Shown here one piece after another: positions 34,397 to 43,270 of a stretch of 64,000 nucleotides of DNA. Source of the stretch: Oceanobacillus indicireducens (GTDB lineage: Bacteria > Bacillota > Bacilli > Bacillales > Amphibacillaceae); the NCBI RefSeq assembly GCF_014647195.1, contig NZ_BMOS01000008.1, positions 1 to 64,000 on the forward strand, in the 5' to 3' direction. A program made the translations under genes and the position numbers. Positions within the stretch are counted from its first letter, which is position 1. Each line of letters starts with the position of its first letter. Under the pieces are notes generated by a model. That model did not search any database. It saw nothing but the letters and a program-made list of their open reading frames with translations, and had not been told where the DNA came from.

Positions 34397-35191
34397 TTAA
34401 AAAATAGTCGGTACCATCCCCCCATCCATACGGATTGGAGAACCTTTAAATGCGGATGCATAAGGACTACATACAAATGTAGTTAGTCTACCTATTTCAG
34501 TTGGCTTGATAAATCGCTGTATTTCAGATTGAGGTAGGTTTGTAGTCATAAATTCTTTCTCTTTTTCTGAAAAAGTCATATCATCATTAGAGTATATACT
34601 CTCAATTATTTGATGCACATTTTCAGAGAGTGTTGGTCCTGGCATGATCGTATTAACTGTAACTTCTCTTCCTATTGTTAATTTAGATAAGCTTTTTGAC
34701 AACGATAATAGCATTGATTTTGTCATACAATACTGAGGCATTTGTCCTGAAGGCATAATTGCTTCTTCACTTGCAATAAAGATAATGCGACCATAATCAT
34801 TTTTTAACATTTTAGGTAAATAAAATTTAGATAATCCATTTGCAGCAAGAACATTAGTGCGGAAGTATTTCTCCCATACTTCATCATCAATGTCCTCATA
34901 TTGCATAATTTCATAAATACCCATATTGTTAACTAAAATATCAATAGTGGGGTATTTTTTAAATAAAGCTTCTCTTTGCCCCATATCGACAATATCAGCA
35001 GTAGCATTTTGAGGAGAGGTAGCCGGGAAATCCGATTTAATTTCATTTACAATTCGTTCTACCTCTTCATAATTTCGTCCATTAATTAGTACATTGACAC
35101 CTTCTTTGGCAAGTTCAATGGCAATCGCTTTACCTATACCTTTCGTTGATCCAGTAACTAAAGCCGTTTTATTGTTTAACCCCATATCCAT
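34397..35191 (-). CDS. SDR family oxidoreductase
   Basis: A 264-residue classical short-chain dehydrogenase: TGSTKGIGKA cofactor loop (residues 14-23), NNMG motif in DILVNNMGIYE, catalytic FIASEEA (Ser) and YCMTK (Tyr, Lys), and DGGMVPTIF end. AGGAGGAG precedes the ATG. AT-rich, in contrast to the GC-rich AraC gene that precedes it on the same strand by about 130 bases. Substrate unknown; a link to the AraC regulator is possible. Confidence 0.8.
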   Translation of the reverse strand: MDMGLNNKTALVTGSTKGIGKAIAIELAKEGVNVLINGRNYEEVERIVNEIKSDFPATSPQNATADIVDMGQREALFKKYPTIDILVNNMGIYEIMQYEDIDDEVWEKYFRTNVLAANGLSKFYLPKMLKNDYGRIIFIASEEAIMPSGQMPQYCMTKSMLLSLSKSLSKLTIGREVTVNTIMPGPTLSENVHQIIESIYSNDDMTFSEKEKEFMTTNLPQSEIQRFIKPTEIGRLTTFVCSPYASAFKGSPIRMDGGMVPTIF

Positions 35192-35324
35192 AACACATTT
35201 CTCCTCCTAATTTATCCTTATGATTATAAAAAGTTAATATAAAAAAAGTTCCTATTCTTTTGTAGTTAATATTAGGTTCTCCTTCTTTTAATATAGTGTT
35301 AAAAAATTCACTTTTAATACAAAG

Positions 35325-36338
35325 TTAATGTATCGAGTCTGCACCTAAATGTTCAGTACGCCAATTTGCGGGAGTATCACCTTCCCAAATGCGGAAGGCG
35401 CGGTAGAACGAGTTCTGATCTTCATATCCAATCATGAAGGCTACTTCTTTAATATCGAACGTGGGGTCTGCCAAGTATTCTCGAGCCAAGTTATGTCGGA
35501 CTTGTGTCAAAAGATGCTTGAAGCTGGTGCCTTCGTCAGTAAGCCGGCGCTGCAAGGTACGATTGCTCATCCCCAACTCGCTTGCGACAGTCTGAATATC
35601 AGGGCGCCCTCCTGCAAGGTTACGTTTCATGATCCACTTGACCATTTCGGTGATTGAATGACTGTGTTGCTGCTCACCCAACGATTTATCCAGTACGGGA
35701 GTCAGAATTTCCAGCAACTCTTCGTTGTACGAGACAAAAGGGAGGTCCAGATCTCCTCGATGTAGCGTCAACCTGTTACAATCTGCACCAATCCGGATAT
35801 GACAGCCGAAGTAAGCTTCAAGTGCCTGTATGTCGCCCATCGAGTGCGTAAATTCGACAAATCTCGCCATCAACGGTTGACCTGTGCCCCGACGTCCAAG
35901 CTCCAAAAGAAATGCCAGAGTAATTCCAACGAGCAGCGGTGGACCTGGTTGCTCGGTATATAACCAATCTAGTTCAATTGTACAGTTCTCACCTTCCTCG
36001 GTGATACGTAAGCTTTCAGGGGGACACATTCGTTTGTACCGTGCCATTCGTTTTAGAGCGTCACGGTAGTTACGAGCATGGTAAGTCGCTAAGACGGCGG
36101 GTGGGTAATGCGCTGTTTCAAAGACTGTCGTAAGCTTGATGATTCCTTCGGCAGTGTCATCAATGAGATCTGAATAAGCCTGCCAAATCGCGAAATATTG
36201 ATCGGTGGTGACAACTGGCTCATTAATAATGGTGAGCGGCAGTTGTGCCTTTCGAGCGACGTCGTGAGGAGCAATCCCTAATTGATGTATGCCTGCCCAA
36301 AATCCTGCCGGGATTTTAATACGAGTATGAGACTTCAT
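35325..36338 (-). CDS. AraC family regulator (OruR/ArgR-like layout), GC-rich
   Basis: A 337-residue regulator with an N-terminal arabinose-binding-like helical domain (residues about 15-200, GFWAGIHQLGIAPHDVARKAQLP) and a C-terminal AraC helix-turn-helix pair (about 240-330: DIQTVASELGMSNRTLQRRL; FDIKEVAFMIGYEDQNSFYRAFRIWEG). This layout is common in Proteobacteria. The gene is visibly richer in G+C than its neighbours, which suggests transfer. AAAGGAGGG precedes the ATG. Target may be the downstream SDR gene. Confidence 0.8.
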   Translation of the reverse strand: MKSHTRIKIPAGFWAGIHQLGIAPHDVARKAQLPLTIINEPVVTTDQYFAIWQAYSDLIDDTAEGIIKLTTVFETAHYPPAVLATYHARNYRDALKRMARYKRMCPPESLRITEEGENCTIELDWLYTEQPGPPLLVGITLAFLLELGRRGTGQPLMARFVEFTHSMGDIQALEAYFGCHIRIGADCNRLTLHRGDLDLPFVSYNEELLEILTPVLDKSLGEQQHSHSITEMVKWIMKRNLAGGRPDIQTVASELGMSNRTLQRRLTDEGTSFKHLLTQVRHNLAREYLADPTFDIKEVAFMIGYEDQNSFYRAFRIWEGDTPANWRTEHLGADSIH

Positions 36339-36889
36339 AACAGGCCCTCCTTTAGCTATCTACACATTCACTAGTTTTGAGTGTGTTTGCGTTCTGTCTA
36401 GTTGACGGGACAGATATTATATTACCTGTTCAATGTCGCCTTGTAACTAGCAAAGGACGACATTTTACTTGCTAACTACGTCGAATAAAATCGTTTAGGT
36501 ACAGAAGCTACCGTTCATACAGGCAGCTTCTGTAAAAAACCCCTAAAAAATCCTATTTACCTAAGTGGTTTAAAAATGTGCTAGTACTTTTTTATTTGTA
36601 CCTACTCATCGGAAGCCACTCATTATAATCAAATTGACCTTGGCATTAAATTAATTTACCCGGTATTTAATATGTCTATACTCCACAATTTGGCCCGATT
36701 GCGAAACAAAAAAACCTGCATATTGGAGGGAATTGGACCAAACAAAAAGACTGGACCACTTTTGGATCCAACCTCGAATTTTGATTACTTGCTGATTAAA
36801 AAAGGCATTAATTCTGTTGAAGTAAAGCACCCAATCGTTTTAAGTTTAAGAGTTCTAAAAATCAGTTATATTTACAAAGCAATTAAGGT
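36339..36889. other. Intergenic region with two hairpins
   Basis: No supported gene. Hairpins: AATGTCGCCTT with AAGGACGACATT (36432-36463, one bulge) and ACAGAAGCT with AGCTTCTGT (36501-36533). A TTGGCCCGATTGCG motif at 36686 recurs in degenerate form elsewhere in the window. Confidence 0.5.
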
Positions 36890-37384
36890 TCAATCATAAC
36901 CACCTGAAGGTTCCGGTAATTCATTGTACTCTTCTTTTATCATAATAATCTCTCGGTGTACAAATTCTACGAAGTTTTTTAATTTATTATCAGGTACTTT
37001 GTCACAATCGGATGTAATCCATTCTCTTTGATAAATTTCGCCATTCATTGTAATTTTAAGTTTGTTTATTTCGTGAGGATCCGCACATTGAGATTTAGAA
37101 GCACTTTCTGCTGAATTCAATATGTCAGCCTCTTTCATTTCCTCGTAAATTGTTTGCATTTCCTCATCTGAAAATTTCATTTCTACCGTTTTATCATCAT
37201 TCGAAATCATGTTTTTGGTATAGGTATTTTCATATGTGTTTATAATGTCTCTTGCCTCGTAGCCATAATTTAAAACAAAGTTAAAGTCTTCAGGTATTTC
37301 TTTAGGGAGATTACTCCCTCCTAGATTGGAACTACACGCCCCCAGCAAAAATAAGCAAGCAACAAGCATTAGTAATGACTTCAA
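36890..37384 (-). CDS. Lipoprotein of unknown function
   Basis: A 164-residue lipoprotein from TTG after AAGGGGGAAA. Signal helix 3-15 and lipobox LGAC (Cys17). The mature part is acidic, with NFVLNYGYEARDIINTYENTY and a Cys pair (SQCADPHE, TSDCDKVP) that could form a disulfide. Resembles small secreted lipoproteins found across Bacillus; no known role. Confidence 0.65.
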   Translation of the reverse strand: MKSLLMLVACLFLLGACSSNLGGSNLPKEIPEDFNFVLNYGYEARDIINTYENTYTKNMISNDDKTVEMKFSDEEMQTIYEEMKEADILNSAESASKSQCADPHEINKLKITMNGEIYQREWITSDCDKVPDNKLKNFVEFVHREIIMIKEEYNELPEPSGGYD

Positions 37385-37528
37385 TTACTTTCCCCCTTTT
37401 TTATAAGACAATAGCATTCTAATAAATGTTCCTTCTTAAACTCTCCTGCCACCGTTAGTTTAAGTACCTTTTTTCACAATATTTTTTTTCATTTTACCAT
37501 ATATTCCAAATGCCTTCGCAAGGTCCAT

Positions 37529-37632
37529 TAAAGCGTTGTAGAGTCTCATAATTATTATGGAAGTGAAAAGAATACATCCAGTTTGGGAAAGTGATTCACT
37601 GGCTGTGAAGGGGTTCGAGCCCCTGGGCCTCA
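37529..37632 (+). other. tRNA-like 3' fragment (T-arm) next to a repeated 20-mer
   Basis: AGGGG-TTCGAGC-CCCT (about 37609-37624) is a perfect five-base T-stem with a canonical T-loop, followed by GGGCCTCA as a possible acceptor strand. No matching 5' acceptor, D-arm or anticodon arm can be built, so this is not a tRNA gene. TAAAGCGTTGTAGAGTCTCAT at 37529 recurs at 38921, beside the real tRNA-Ala. I infer an integration scar or tRNA remnant. Confidence 0.4.
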
Positions 37633-37647
37633 TTCTTAACCAAACAA

Positions 37648-37694
37648 AAGAACACTCTTGCTAATTCAACTATAGAATAAGCAAAAGTGTTCTT
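37648..37694. terminator. Hairpin after the tRNA-like fragment
   Basis: AAGAACACTCTTGC pairs with GCAAAAGTGTTCTT with one mismatch. Similar in sequence to the terminator after tRNA-Ala (AACACTC/GAGTGTT). Confidence 0.6.
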
Positions 37695-37705
37695 CATAAA
37701 GACGA

Positions 37706-37845
37706 TTTCAGTGGAGAGCCTTCATCCTCCACTGATGGTCAGTCGCACTTATTGGACTTTTACGGGCAGTTGACATCCACCTACCTTCTTCGTTTCCACA
37801 GAAGCTTGAAGCGGGAGTCTCACTGCCCGTTTAGGTTGTATACTC
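37706..37845. repeat. Structured repeat, diverged copy 4
   Basis: Same block order as the complete copy: stem CAGTGGAG (37709-37716) with CTCCACTG (37727-37734), then TGGTCAGTCGCAC, then ACGGGCAGT (37762-37770) perfectly paired with ACTGCCCGT (37822-37830). Compared with copy 2 the outer stem changes on both sides (ACTG to GCAG and matching partner), a compensatory pattern. The segment GAAGCGGGAGTCTCACTG recalls right ends of IS200/IS605 elements. Confidence 0.6.
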
Positions 37846-37860
37846 CTTAATATTGAAGTC

Positions 37861-38181
37861 CTAATTAGTAATTACTTTTATCCCTTTAATAATATTCCAA
37901 ATAAAATAGTATACATCAATAAGGAAGCATATGACTACGGCGATGATGGTTGCAATATAAAATGCCCCAGTAGGTTCTGATAAACCAAATCCTAAGGCAG
38001 CAAGAACAAGAATAGCAATAAGTGATGCAATCGCTGGAATTATATGTGTCCAAAGTGCTTTTTTCGCATGTAGTTTAGTTGTTTCATTTCCGAGAATCCA
38101 AACAATAATTGGAAATAAGATCGGCGCAAAAAAGATACTCCAATAACACAGGGCAGATAATAATTTATTTTCTTCTATCAT
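37861..38181 (-). CDS. DUF4870 family membrane protein
   Basis: About 106 residues with three hydrophobic helices. ENKLLSALCYWSIFFAPILFPIIVW and TTKLHAKKALWTHI match the DUF4870/TIC20-like small membrane proteins (HxxxAL motif). The ATG lies close behind AGGTGA, while a GTG two codons earlier overlaps it; start uncertain. Role unknown. Confidence 0.65.
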   Translation of the reverse strand: MIEENKLLSALCYWSIFFAPILFPIIVWILGNETTKLHAKKALWTHIIPAIASLIAILVLAALGFGLSEPTGAFYIATIIAVVICFLIDVYYFIWNIIKGIKVITN

Positions 38182-38187
38182 AATCAC

Positions 38188-38786
38188 CTGATTTCTTAAT
38201 TAATAGATAAGCAATTTAACTTTGGCAACCAAAAATATGGTCAGAAATATCACCAATAATCCTATTGCATTTAGACCTAAACTAGGCAATAACTTTTAAA
38301 AATGCGCTCAAGACACTAAAAGACTCTCACTCGGCAAAGTAAGAATCCCAAAATCCTAAGGCGAGAGATTTCCTTCGCCTAACCATATTCTACCTTCAGA
38401 ATAACCGATATATTCTAAGGGGTCAATGAGTGGGTTTACTAAGTGTGGGTTTTATGTTCTCTAATAAAAGTTGGGTTTAAAGCATCATAAGCGATAAATA
38501 AACCAAAAGTGACTACTTCCATAACCATATTTCGGTGGATGTGAACTCGGGATTTAATTTGTGGAATATGATGGGGTTCCCTATTTCGTTAATACATTTC
38601 ATATGTACATTAAGGAAACGAATTTTTAATCCAGGGATAATAGGAATAACCAAGAAAATAAAACGCTTTAATAAGGGTCTATTATTTCAAATATCTTCTC
38701 TATTTTCTTTAAAAACTTGCTTTTACCCTATCAATGTTATATAATAATATTGCTTTGCGAATTTCATCTATTTAAATTTTTAATAT
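38188..38786. other. Intergenic region, nothing firm
   Basis: About 600 bases. A hairpin GGCGAGAGATTTCCTTCGCC occurs at 38361-38380. Short open frames on both strands lack ribosome binding sites and family likeness. The last 50 bases should hold the tRNA-Ala promoter, but I could not place it confidently. Confidence 0.4.
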
Positions 38787-38858
38787 GGGGCTGTAGTTCA
38801 GCGGGAGAATACTTGTCTGGCAGACAAGGGGTCACGGGTTCAAATCCCGTCAGCTCCA
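38787..38858 (+). tRNA. tRNA-Ala (anticodon GGC)
   Basis: A full cloverleaf: acceptor GGGGCTG/CAGCTCC with the G3-U70 pair that marks alanine tRNAs, D-arm GTTC..GAAT (weak), anticodon stem CTTGT/ACAAG around loop CTGGCAG (anticodon GGC), T-arm CGGGTTCAAATCCCG, discriminator A. The 3' CCA is not encoded (ACTA follows). The weak D-stem is unusual. Stands alone, outside any rRNA operon, with its own terminator. Confidence 0.88.
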
Positions 38859-38864
38859 CTACAT

Positions 38865-38912
38865 AAAAACACTCATACTTATTCTAATTACAGAATGGAA
38901 GAGTGTTTTTTA
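38865..38912 (+). terminator. Terminator of tRNA-Ala
   Basis: AAAAACACTC pairs with GAGTGTTTTT, running into a T-rich tail. Confidence 0.75.
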
Positions 38913-38947
38913 AATTTAAAAAGCGTTGTAGAGCCTCATTTTATTAA

Positions 38948-39400
38948 TTATTTTTGTTTTTTGAAGGTAGTTAGAGATAGGAACTCCGTTATCTGTGTTT
39001 CTCCTGTCTTTAAGAATCCATTTTTCAAATAGAAGGCTACTGCCGGTGCATTTTGGGTTCCAGTTGATACTACTATTGTTTCAAATTTTTCCAATTCGAC
39101 CTCGATAAAATTTAATAACTTCTTAGCAATTCCCTACCTGAAATGTTTAGGATGCACCATTAATCGGTGTATATCGATTATCCTACCGTCTGTTTTTATA
39201 GAAAAAACTCCGCATAACTCTTTATTTAAGTAATGACCAAAGAAAGTCTCCCCACATTGTTGTAACGACTGCACGGTGTCCTTTAATGGCGGTATATCAT
39301 AAAAGTCAATTATTTTTGCCTCCACGTTGTATGAAGGTATTTGAATGTTTAATACTTCTTGTGAAACCTCAGGATTGGTTATATCTATCTTTTTAATCAA
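38948..39400 (-). pseudogene. GNAT acetyltransferase with in-frame amber stop
   Basis: One continuous frame, starting TTG at 39400 (MIKKIDITNPEVSQEV) and ending TAA at 38948, encodes about 150 residues of a GNAT. It is interrupted by TAG at 39136-39134 exactly in the acetyl-CoA loop: HPKHFR, stop, GIAKKLLNFIE. One base change (AAG to TAG) explains it. The C-terminal AFYLKNGFLKTGE motif remains intact, so the mutation is recent. Confidence 0.8.
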
Positions 39401-39540
39401 GGCTATTCCCCATTTACTAAAAGAGTTTGTTAAGCAATATGGCCGGTTTGCGACAATTCGTTATGCGGCAACCTCCCCTTTAACTGAATAACTAAGTAAT
39501 CCTCAAGTTAGGTTGTATTGAATAAAATATTTGCTTAAAC

Positions 39541-40669
39541 TCAATTTATTAAGATTACAATCTCATCTATTGCGCGTTTTATATCATCTTTAATGTTATA
39601 GAAATGCGGGGCAATCCTTATCACATCTTTTCTTGCAGCAACAATAATTTTTTTGTCTCTTAACATCGCTTCCACTTTTGATGCATTTTCAATCCGAAAA
39701 GATACAAGGCTTGTCCTATTTTTAGTAGATAATGGTCCAAGGAGATGTAATCCTTTTTCTTGTCCATAATGTATGGTAAATTGGGTTAGATCTTTTAATT
39801 GGGTTTCAATATTACTTATCCCAACCTCAAGTAGCAATTTTAATGCCTCACAAGCTGCATAAATACTTATAAAAGAAGGCGTACCCGTTTCAAATCGCCG
39901 TGCTCCCTTTGCAAAAACAGGATTATAAATGTCAAATGAAGATGTATGCTCTTGTCACCATCCACCCAGTAACTCTTGGTTGTAATTGTTCTACTAGTTC
40001 TTTTTTTATATACAAAAACGCTACGCCGGGAATTCCTAACATGTATTTACGAGTTCCCGTTGCTAAAATATCAATATCCATCTCTTTCACATCAATCGGA
40101 ATATGTCCTGCTGATTGGTAAGCATCCACGAACAATAGAGATCCTTTTCTATGCGCAATACTAGCGATTTCCTTAACGTTTTGCTTATATCCATTGTAAT
40201 AATTCACATGAGGAATACACGTAATAAGCGTATCAGTTGTTATTTTTTTCTCATATTGTTCTAAAGGTATTTCACCATTGGAAGAACGAATTACAGTGAT
40301 ATTATCCTTAAAAGGTTCTTGTGCAAACCATATATGACCGACAGTTGGAAAATCTAAATCTGTAAACACAACCTTATTTTTCTTTTGCTGATAAGAAAGG
40401 GAAGTTGCAATAGCAGAAATAGCATCTGAAACGGAACATAATACTGCAACCTCATCAGTCTCGGCTCCAATAAGTTCAGCAAATTTCAATCTAGTCTCCT
40501 CTAATTTACTTATTGCTTCCTCCCAATTACTTCCAGACATTAAAAGGCTATTATGATATTCCTCAATTGCTTTTGAAACAGACTTTGCTAATGCACCTTG
40601 GGAACAACTAGCTAGGTGTGTGTGAGTAGCTAATATAGGAAATGATGAGCGATAAAAATCATGGTCCAA
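39541..40669 (-). pseudogene. Class V aminotransferase with frameshift
   Basis: Two frames together make a cysteine desulfurase-like PLP enzyme of about 375 residues. The first part (TTG start at 40669) has HTHLASCSQGALAKSV, VSDAISAIATSL, FVDAYQSAGHIPID and the PLP lysine in TGTRKYML. After PRVTGWM the frame shifts (near 39935-39950) and continues FDIYNPVFAKGARRFETGTPSFISI in the other frame to the end at 39541. Net shift of one base. Substrate of the intact form unknown (isopenicillin-epimerase-like group). Confidence 0.75.
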
Positions 40670-40739
40670 TTCATTTTCCCCCTAATAAAATGGCTATTCC
40701 TGGATACGTTTATCCAACAACAATGCCCGATTGCTGAAC

Positions 40740-41159
40740 TTATCCATCATATAAATCTTTGTCATCATAAGCCTGTATCCAATGAAATGGTTGTATTTCC
40801 TTTAAAGTTTTAAATGTTAAATTCTCATCTTCAGAGGTAATCGCTGCTTTGACCTCTGATCCCCAATAAAACAGTCTTTCTTGACAGACTCCACAAGGAG
40901 TTAAAACTTTAAACGTAGAATCCTCATCATCCCGTACTACACACAAAGAATGCGTTATCCTTTTATTTAACTTATGTGCTTCGAGAATTGCACCTGTTTC
41001 AATACATAGTTCAGTTGAAGCGTTGATTACATCCGGCGCTACACTCGTTAGTACCTGACCATCCTCTGTATACATTGCTGCTGCACCACCCCAACCAGAA
41101 GGATATCTGTTTTTTACCAAATCTATTGCTGCATTATAAAGTTTTTGTTCAATGTTCAT
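40740..41159 (-). CDS. Cytidine deaminase family protein
   Basis: A 139-residue zinc deaminase. Zinc ligands and catalytic glutamate are visible: TELCIETGA (Cys52, Glu54) and TPCGVCQERL (Cys89, Cys92), a three-cysteine site as in cytidine deaminase and blasticidin-S deaminase. N-terminal YPSGWGGAAAMYTEDGQ is closer to the blasticidin-type branch than to Cdd. AAGGGAAG precedes the ATG. Deamination of a cytosine nucleoside or analogue is likely. Confidence 0.75.
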   Translation of the reverse strand: MNIEQKLYNAAIDLVKNRYPSGWGGAAAMYTEDGQVLTSVAPDVINASTELCIETGAILEAHKLNKRITHSLCVVRDDEDSTFKVLTPCGVCQERLFYWGSEVKAAITSEDENLTFKTLKEIQPFHWIQAYDDKDLYDG

Positions 41160-41490
41160 TTTATCTTCCCTTCATAATTTCTTTTCTTGAAATTGTTCCG
41201 ATCCTTTGCTATTTCTATAAGATTGTTCCATCAAATGGCTGGTTTGCAAGATTGGACGCTAAACTTATTCCTAATAAACGTCCGAAATATGCCGTTCTGT
41301 GCTTAAAATTCTTATACAATCCAAAGCAGCAAACACAATACCTAATATTAGATACAGCTATGCTCTAACCTCTCATTTCTTAATTATCTTTCTTCTAAGC
41401 TTTCTTGATTTCTAAGTTGAGTTCTTAGATCTACGTTTAAGAAACCAGCTTTTTAAACTTTCATTTACTAAACACAAGTTAACGAGAATA

Positions 41491-42111
41491 CTAATTAAAT
41501 TCTATAGTTTTGGCGGTCCTTTCTGCCGCAGATTCTCCTACAATTTTCTCGACAATGTATAGTGCCATATTTATTCCTGAAGAAACTCCACCAGAAGATA
41601 TGATATTGCCGTCCTGTACAACTTTCCTATCAGATAAAACTTGAACTTCAGAATACTTTTCTTGTAGCAACTTCAATGCTAAATGGTGGGTTGTTGCTTT
41701 TTTTCCATCTAACAAACCAGTTTCACCTAATATGTACGCTCCAGTACAAACAGAGCATATATATTCAATACTATTATGCTTAATAATCCAGTCAATTATC
41801 TTTTGGTTTTTAACTATAGATTGCACTGCCCTTAAAGGACCACCAGGAACTATTAAAATATCTAACTTGGGACTATCTTCAAAACTAAAATCAGGTTCTA
41901 CTTTTATCCCTGAATGAGTTTTTACCTTCATTCCTGTTTCTGAAATAGTGAATACATCAAATGGTCTTGTTGGTAATAAATGCTTTTTATAGAGATTTAA
42001 TGTTTGTTCAGCTTTATTGTTTGAAGTTAATGATAAAACCTCAGCGGGACCCGCAAAATCTAAAACATCCACATAATCAAATAGTAAAATTCCGACTTTT
42101 CGCTTTTTCAT
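41491..42111 (-). CDS. DJ-1/PfpI family protein
   Basis: A 206-residue class I glutamine amidotransferase-like protein. The nucleophile elbow SVCTGAYILGETGLLDGKKATTHH and the start KVGILLFDYVDVLDFAGPAEVL match the GATase1-like half of transcription regulators and isonitrile hydratase-type DJ-1 proteins. No AraC domain is attached. AGAGGAG precedes the ATG. Activity unknown. Confidence 0.75.
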   Translation of the reverse strand: MKKRKVGILLFDYVDVLDFAGPAEVLSLTSNNKAEQTLNLYKKHLLPTRPFDVFTISETGMKVKTHSGIKVEPDFSFEDSPKLDILIVPGGPLRAVQSIVKNQKIIDWIIKHNSIEYICSVCTGAYILGETGLLDGKKATTHHLALKLLQEKYSEVQVLSDRKVVQDGNIISSGGVSSGINMALYIVEKIVGESAAERTAKTIEFN

Positions 42112-42407
42112 TAATTTAAATCTCCTCTACCTCAAAAATACTTGTTTAGTCTCCTTTATACTAACCCTCGGATTAGTTTAAGTCCATTTCTCACAAGTTT
42201 CTTTCACTTTAACGTGGCTTATTATGTACACCGCTGCATCTTTTTAACTCTATAGACTCTATTTTTCTGAAACATTATTAATGATGGTTTCCTTCATCCC
42301 CTTTCGAAATTTTTTCTATAGAGTTCGTCTCAAGTGCATCTTACTTTATTCCACTTATTAAAGTCTGATGTCTTTTCTTTACAAAAATATAACAATCTCA
42401 ATCCTAT

Positions 42408-42432
42408 GTTTAGTATAGACTTGAACGGGAAT
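42408..42432 (+). promoter_or_regulatory. Sigma-B-type promoter
   Basis: GTTTAG (42408-42413), 13 bases, GGGAAT (42427-42432): close to the Bacillus sigma-B consensus GTTTaa-N12-15-GGGwAw. Located about 100 bases before the KGG-repeat gene, matching the gsiB arrangement. Confidence 0.75.
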
Positions 42433-42529
42433 GCATCCTGTAAGCAAGAAAATATTGCTGATGGGAAATGAATTTCCCTACTTTACGGCAGTTACTGCAC
42501 GTAAAAATACTACCAAGGAGGTATTTAAA

Positions 42530-42820
42530 GTGGCACGTAAAGAAAATCAGAACAATAAGAAGATGACGGTTGAGGAAGCTGGTCGTAAAGGCGGAGAAGC
42601 TACTTCAAGAAATCATGACAAAGAGTTTTATCAAGAGATCGGTCAAAAAGGTGGAGAAACCACTGCAAGAAATCATGACGAGGATTTCTATGAAGAAATT
42701 GGTCACAAAGGTGGAGAGGCAAGAGCAAATCAGTCCACTAACAATTCCAATAAAATGAGTCAAGAAGAAGCTGGACGTAAAGGCGGAAGAGCTAGGGCAA
42801 ATAAACGAAACGACAATTAA
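42530..42820 (+). CDS. KGG-repeat general stress protein, GsiB-like
   Basis: A 96-residue hydrophilic protein from GTG with AAGGAGG well placed. Repeats of the form EAGRKGGEATSRNHD, EIGQKGGETTARNHD, EIGHKGGEARAN and EAGRKGGRARAN are the KGG (stress-induced, LEA-like) repeat of B. subtilis GsiB. Such proteins are disordered and accumulate under heat, salt and ethanol stress. The sigma-B promoter upstream fits. No cysteine or hydrophobic core. Confidence 0.85.
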   Translation: MARKENQNNKKMTVEEAGRKGGEATSRNHDKEFYQEIGQKGGETTARNHDEDFYEEIGHKGGEARANQSTNNSNKMSQEEAGRKGGRARANKRNDN

Positions 42821-42844
42821 ATAATTGCTCTGTTGATATACAAA

Positions 42845-42871
42845 GGCGGCTGCAATTGGCCGTCTTTTTCT
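42845..42871 (+). terminator. Terminator of the GsiB-like gene
   Basis: GGCGGC pairs with GCCGTC (one G-T) around TGCAATTG, followed by TTTTT. Confidence 0.65.
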
Positions 42872-42969
42872 TGGGTAATTTTAGTAAGAAATCAAATTTC
42901 TATGGATATAGGGGAACTTCTTTAAACAGTTGAATATACATGTAAAGTAGAAAACAGGAATTAGATATT

Positions 42970-43270
42970 GCCTTCTTTATCCTTAGGGTTCAGGGCTTTC
43001 CACCTTACTAAGCCAGAAGAGGGCAATTCCTCTTCCCGTTCCCCTCATCAAAACGTACGTGAGGATTTCCCTCATACGGCTTTCCGACGTTCTTCATCCT
43101 TTGGCTTTACGGACTTTCCTTGGCACAGAGGTATAATGTTTTCCAGAGTTCTTGGGCTTTTGCTTGACTGGTGTAGTTAGCCATTTTCTTGGAATTCACT
43201 GACTCTTACCTCCTCCCAAACTTATGAGCGAAACAGGGTATTGGCTTTTGCCGTCCTTTCCTAACCTTGT
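42970..43270 (-). other. Probable group II intron remnant
   Basis: On the minus strand, GCCGTATGAGGGAAATCC followed by TCACGTACGTTTTGATGAGG (complement of 43041-43084) matches the hairpin that accompanies bacterial group II intron reverse transcriptase genes. Flanking minus-strand sequence up to 43270 is consistent with intron RNA domains, but there is no reverse transcriptase frame. I infer a decayed intron. The ends cannot be fixed by eye. Confidence 0.4.

Noticed and set aside
36672-36899. Plus-strand frame of 75 codons
   Set aside because: No ribosome binding site, no family likeness, and it overlaps the end of the lipoprotein gene; treated as intergenic.
37560-37632. Second tRNA gene
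   Set aside because: Only the T-arm and a possible acceptor strand exist; no anticodon or D-arm can be folded.
38535-38744. Plus-strand frame of 69 codons
   Set aside because: GTG start without a site and a composition typical of non-coding AT-rich DNA.
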